12,015 bases of DNA, from positions 1 through 12,015 of the forward strand of contig JAIDMU010000088.1 in the NCBI GenBank assembly GCA_029050415.1. Reading direction: 5' to 3'. Positions 9,076-12,015 of the stretch are shown in pieces. This DNA is from Malacoplasma sp. Lineage in GTDB: Bacteria; Bacillota_I; Bacilli_A; Mycoplasmatales; Mycoplasmoidaceae. A model generated the notes under the pieces. It did no database searches. It saw only the letters and a list, made by a program, of their open reading frames with translations, and had not been told where the DNA came from. The number at the start of each line of letters is the position of its first letter. Positions within the stretch are counted from its first letter, which is position 1. The position numbers and the translations under genes were made by a program.

Positions 9076-11913
9076 TTATTTATTTTTTACACCAAAGTCT
9101 CTTCAGTTTATAGATTGAGTTCCACTTCTTGCAACATAATCAGGATTGACCAAAGTTATAATTCTTTCATTTAATCCAGCTTCAGCTCTTGGAATAAAAC
9201 TATAATCACTATCTAAAACTGTATTTTCATATAGTGCTTTAGCAGTTGACTGACCTGCAAAAATTCCCAAATATTTTGAAAAGTTTGCAGATTGTCCTGC
9301 TTTTATTACATCACCACCTAAATAAAGATTTGCCACATCTGGTTTAGAGTTTTTGTAAAGCAATTTAGAAGGATCTGTTACATAAGCATCAAATTTAGAT
9401 TGATCAAATACATTTTTTTCAATTAATAAATTTAATAATTCAATTGCAAGTGTTCCATATTTTTCACCAGGAGTATTTTTTTCATTAAATAAAGAATCTT
9501 TAGTATTAATACCAAAATCAGTTAAAGTAGTATCACTAAATGCTTTTTGAACTTTAATATCATTTGCATATGGGTCACCACTAGTTTGTTCAGTACTTTC
9601 TGGAGCTTTGTATTTACTAGAACTACTATCTCAAGTGTACTTCATTAACTTAACTGCATAAACCATACTTGTTAAGAATGTATGGAAAGCATTATGAGCA
9701 TTTGTTTCAGGGACACCTTCATATGTAACATTATTGGCTGTTGTACTTTCTAAAGTTGTATCAGCTTCAATTCAAGTTCCAACTCCATTATAATCTGGTG
9801 ATCAATAACTAAACCCTAATGGTGAAGATTGATTGTTATATCATTGTGTATATGTAGGATCTATACCATCTCTTAATTTATAATCAACTTTAATTTGATT
9901 ATCACTTAATTGTTCAATAGTTGCTTTTAATTTATTTACAAAATTTTTATAATTTGCAGTAAAAGTTTGTTCTCCAAATTTAATGTTAAACAGTAAAGGT
10001 CCTTTACCATTAGCAACTTTTTTTACTGCATCTGTAAATGCTTTTTTATCAATTGTTTGTTTTTCAATTTTTACTGTACTATTGCTTGCATCTCAGCTAT
10101 AAAAAGACATTTCAAAACCATCTAATGTATCTTCTTTAGCATCTTTATAGTCATTATATGGTCTTGGTAAAGCACCATATAAATTTCCTTTAGCAACACT
10201 TTCATAGTAGTTTTTAAACACACCATAAGGTGTAGCACTTAGTTGGAAATCTTTTGAATCTGCATAAACTAAATCTGCTAATCGATAGTAATTTATTAAT
10301 CCAGCAATACCAGCTCTAACAATCATTGAATCTTTGTTATCTCATTGATAAATAAATTGTGCCATATTAACAAGGAAATTATTCTCTGCCACATTTCCTT
10401 TTGCATCAACAACATATGGATTTGGAGTATAAGCAATATAATTTGATCTAGTTGTTTGAATAATTTTTGTTGGAACAATAGAATTTCTTAAACTATTTGC
10501 TTCACTTCTTTTAGCTTCTGGAACAGATGCTAAATAATCAATTTGACCAGCTTTAAAATTTTCAAAATAAGTATCAGCAGTTCCACTTCCAAAGTTAATA
10601 ACAACTTGTTCCATTCTACTATCTTTATTTTGGTTATTAGCACCTAAAACTTTTCCATCTTCATAACTTAATAAATGTTTACCAACTGTTTCCATATAAG
10701 TATGGTTAAGGTTAAAGATTATTTGACTTGATGTGAATGCAGAAACATAATAAGCACCTGCATATCAAGTACCATCTGTAAACACACCCCCAGATCCTGA
10801 ACCAAAAATATCATTAAAACTTGTTTTTGCTGTATCTATTTTTCCACCATTAACAGCAATTTTGCCATTTTTTAAATTAATATTTTCAACTTTCTTATTA
10901 GTATATGGAAGTGGTCCAAAATATTCTTTTGTAATCAAATCTAATGTATATGGATAAGGTTCATCAATGTACATTGTATAAACTGCATCATTTTGATTTG
11001 CAAAATTATTAATATCATAATCTTGACTTGATGGACTAACATATTTATTATTAGAATCTTGGTAACTTACAGTTTTTCCTAAACTATTTTCACCCAAACC
11101 AATTAAATCTAAAAAATATGAGTTTCTAGTGTAACTAATTGCAGAAGCCAATGCATAACTTTCCAAACCTCTTTCAAAATCTTTACTTGAAACAGGTTGC
11201 TTTTCTTTACCAGTTCCATCTACTCATTTATTATCTGTATCAATTACAAATTGATAATTTTTACCTTTACTTATTGCATTATTGTAATAATCAGAAATAT
11301 TAGTATCTGGTTCTTGATCAAGTCCTTTTTGAAATTGAATTCCTCCTTTATCTCTTGTAAAAACTCAATAATCTGTTCCTTCATTTCATTTAGAAGTATC
11401 ACTAGAATCTGCATTAGTTTCATCTGCTTGAGTTTCTTGAGCAGGAGTATTAGTATCTGTAGGTGTAGTAGTTGTTTTATTTACACTAGTTTTTATATCT
11501 TTTAATTTATTTAAAATTTCTTGTTGAGTCATTCCATCTTTTGCTAATAAATTAGATCCCAATGTATTATCAATATCTTTCATTACATCATCATTTGCAA
11601 AAACTATCACTGCACTTGCACCTTCTAATATTAAAGTATCATTTGTGGTTTCTTTGAATTCTCCATTTTCAAAAACAAACTTACCAGTTGTTTGATATCC
11701 TGTTAAACCATAAAGTTGTGTTTGTCCATATGTTGATGTTGGTGAATTATTAAAAGTTCCATTTAATGGACTATTGTTATCTTGTAAATAATTTGTTGGA
11801 TCACTTGTAAAAGTGTGGGTAGCACCACCACCTCCACATGCAACTAAACTAACTGCTGTAAATCCTACAAAAGCTGATAAAGCTAAACCTTTAAATCATT
11901 TTAATTTTTTCAT
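9076..11913 (-). CDS. OppA-like substrate-binding lipoprotein, copy D (first gene of the operon)
   Basis: Predicted extracellular peptide-type binding lipoprotein of 945 residues, intact with TGA as Trp. The start ATG before KKLKWFKGL follows AGAGGA at a 7-base spacing, the best ribosome site of the four. The lipobox is Leu-Val-Ala-Cys (Cys26), followed by a GGT repeat encoding Gly residues. The Thr/Asp-rich linker is at 143-175, KDFERG precedes residue 250, GENSLGKT (a Walker-A-like string) is at 274-281, and FKAGQIDY and YWSPDYNG segments are present. The stop TAA is followed by TAA again. It is the promoter-proximal gene of D-C-B, and its close spacing to C (28 bases) implies co-transcription. 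Family assignment rests on the SBP_bac_5-like motifs and the mycoplasma OppA size; the substrate is not visible. Confidence 0.85.
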
Positions 11914-11925
11914 TTTATTTCCTCT
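11914..11925 (-). promoter_or_regulatory. Ribosome binding site of copy D
   Basis: AGAGGA on the minus strand, with its GG at 11921-11922, 7 bases before the ATG at 11911-11913. This is the closest match to Shine-Dalgarno in the array. Confidence 0.65.
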
Positions 11926-11969
11926 TTTCTTTTTTATATTTTTGTTGGTTTTATGAATAATAAAAAAAC

Positions 11970-11998
11970 AGTATATGATTACTCAACTATTTTTAAAG
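11970..11998 (-). promoter_or_regulatory. Candidate promoter of the D-C-B operon
   Basis: A TATACT -10 (complement of 11970-11975), identical to that of copy A, lies about 57 bases before the ATG of copy D. The -35 is poor (CTTTAA at 17 bases), so the site may be extended, regulated or wrong. A run of seven T follows the -10 on the coding strand. Confidence 0.4.
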
Positions 11999-12002
11999 TT
12001 GA
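11983..12002. promoter_or_regulatory. Inverted repeat over the -35 region upstream of copy D
   Basis: TCAACT (11983-11988) and AGTTGA (11997-12002) are perfect inverted copies around an 8-base AT spacer. No T run follows on either strand, so it is not a terminator. It overlaps the likely -35 of the operon promoter and could be a repressor or activator site, though a short AT-rich palindrome can arise by chance. Confidence 0.3.
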
Positions 12003-12015
12003 AATAATAATATAC

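Larger units (their letters stand above)
123..11913 (-). repeat. Four-copy tandem array of paralogous lipoprotein genes
   Basis: Four units of about 2.84-2.89 kb share the same gene layout, lipobox, motifs and ends. They arose by tandem duplication. Long identical blocks persist between some copies, for example 50 bases shared by 1582-1631 (A) and 4729-4778 (B). C and D share features such as VFANDDV and SVNK that A and B lack (VFKDETV, SVDK), suggesting an A/B and a C/D pair. Confidence 0.85.

Noticed and set aside
123..11913. Many in-frame TGA codons that would break all four genes into fragments under the standard code.
   Set aside because: They fall at conserved Trp positions. For example the Trp in QW(F/Y)N is TGA in copy A (936-938) and TGG in copy C (6984-6986), and the Trp of DYWVF is TGG in A (2460-2462) and TGA in B (5608-5610). 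TGA therefore encodes Trp.

Overview
The window comes from a wall-less, very AT-rich bacterium (Mollicutes). The main evidence is the genetic code. The four large reading frames are open end to end only if TGA is read as tryptophan, and TGA and TGG swap at equivalent conserved Trp positions between the copies. The lipoprotein style (short KKLKW start, hydrophobic stretch, Leu-Val-Ala-Cys) and the OppA-like proteins fit the Mesoplasma/Entomoplasma/Mycoplasma mycoides branch, but the species cannot be fixed from this window.

Almost all of the window (123-11913) is a head-to-tail array of four paralogous genes on the minus strand. Each encodes a lipid-anchored extracellular solute-binding protein of 945-961 residues that resembles the oligopeptide-binding component of ABC importers (OppA / SBP_bac_5 type). 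In transcription order they are D (9076-11913), C (6204-9047), B (3291-6177) and A (123-3008). D, C and B are separated by only 26-28 bases with no terminator between them, so they look like one operon driven by a promoter near 11970-12000 and ended by a strong hairpin at 3192-3245. A follows as its own unit, with a promoter (TTGTTC, 17-base spacer, TATACT) at 3048-3076, and is followed by two hairpin terminators in 19-102. No permease or ATPase genes lie in the window, so any transporter partners must be elsewhere.

The most interesting feature is a set of homopolymer tracts placed where a length change would switch a gene. Copy B has a run of seven A (coding strand) that puts it out of frame after residue 297, giving a 299-residue truncated product; one A fewer would restore a 961-residue protein. 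Copy A has a run of seven G just after its lipobox, conspicuous in such AT-rich DNA, and a run of eight T in its promoter spacer. Together with long identical blocks shared between copies and a hypervariable Thr/Asp/Glu-rich linker, this suggests a phase- and sequence-variable family of surface lipoproteins. This is an inference; a plain pseudogene or a homopolymer sequencing error in copy B is not excluded.
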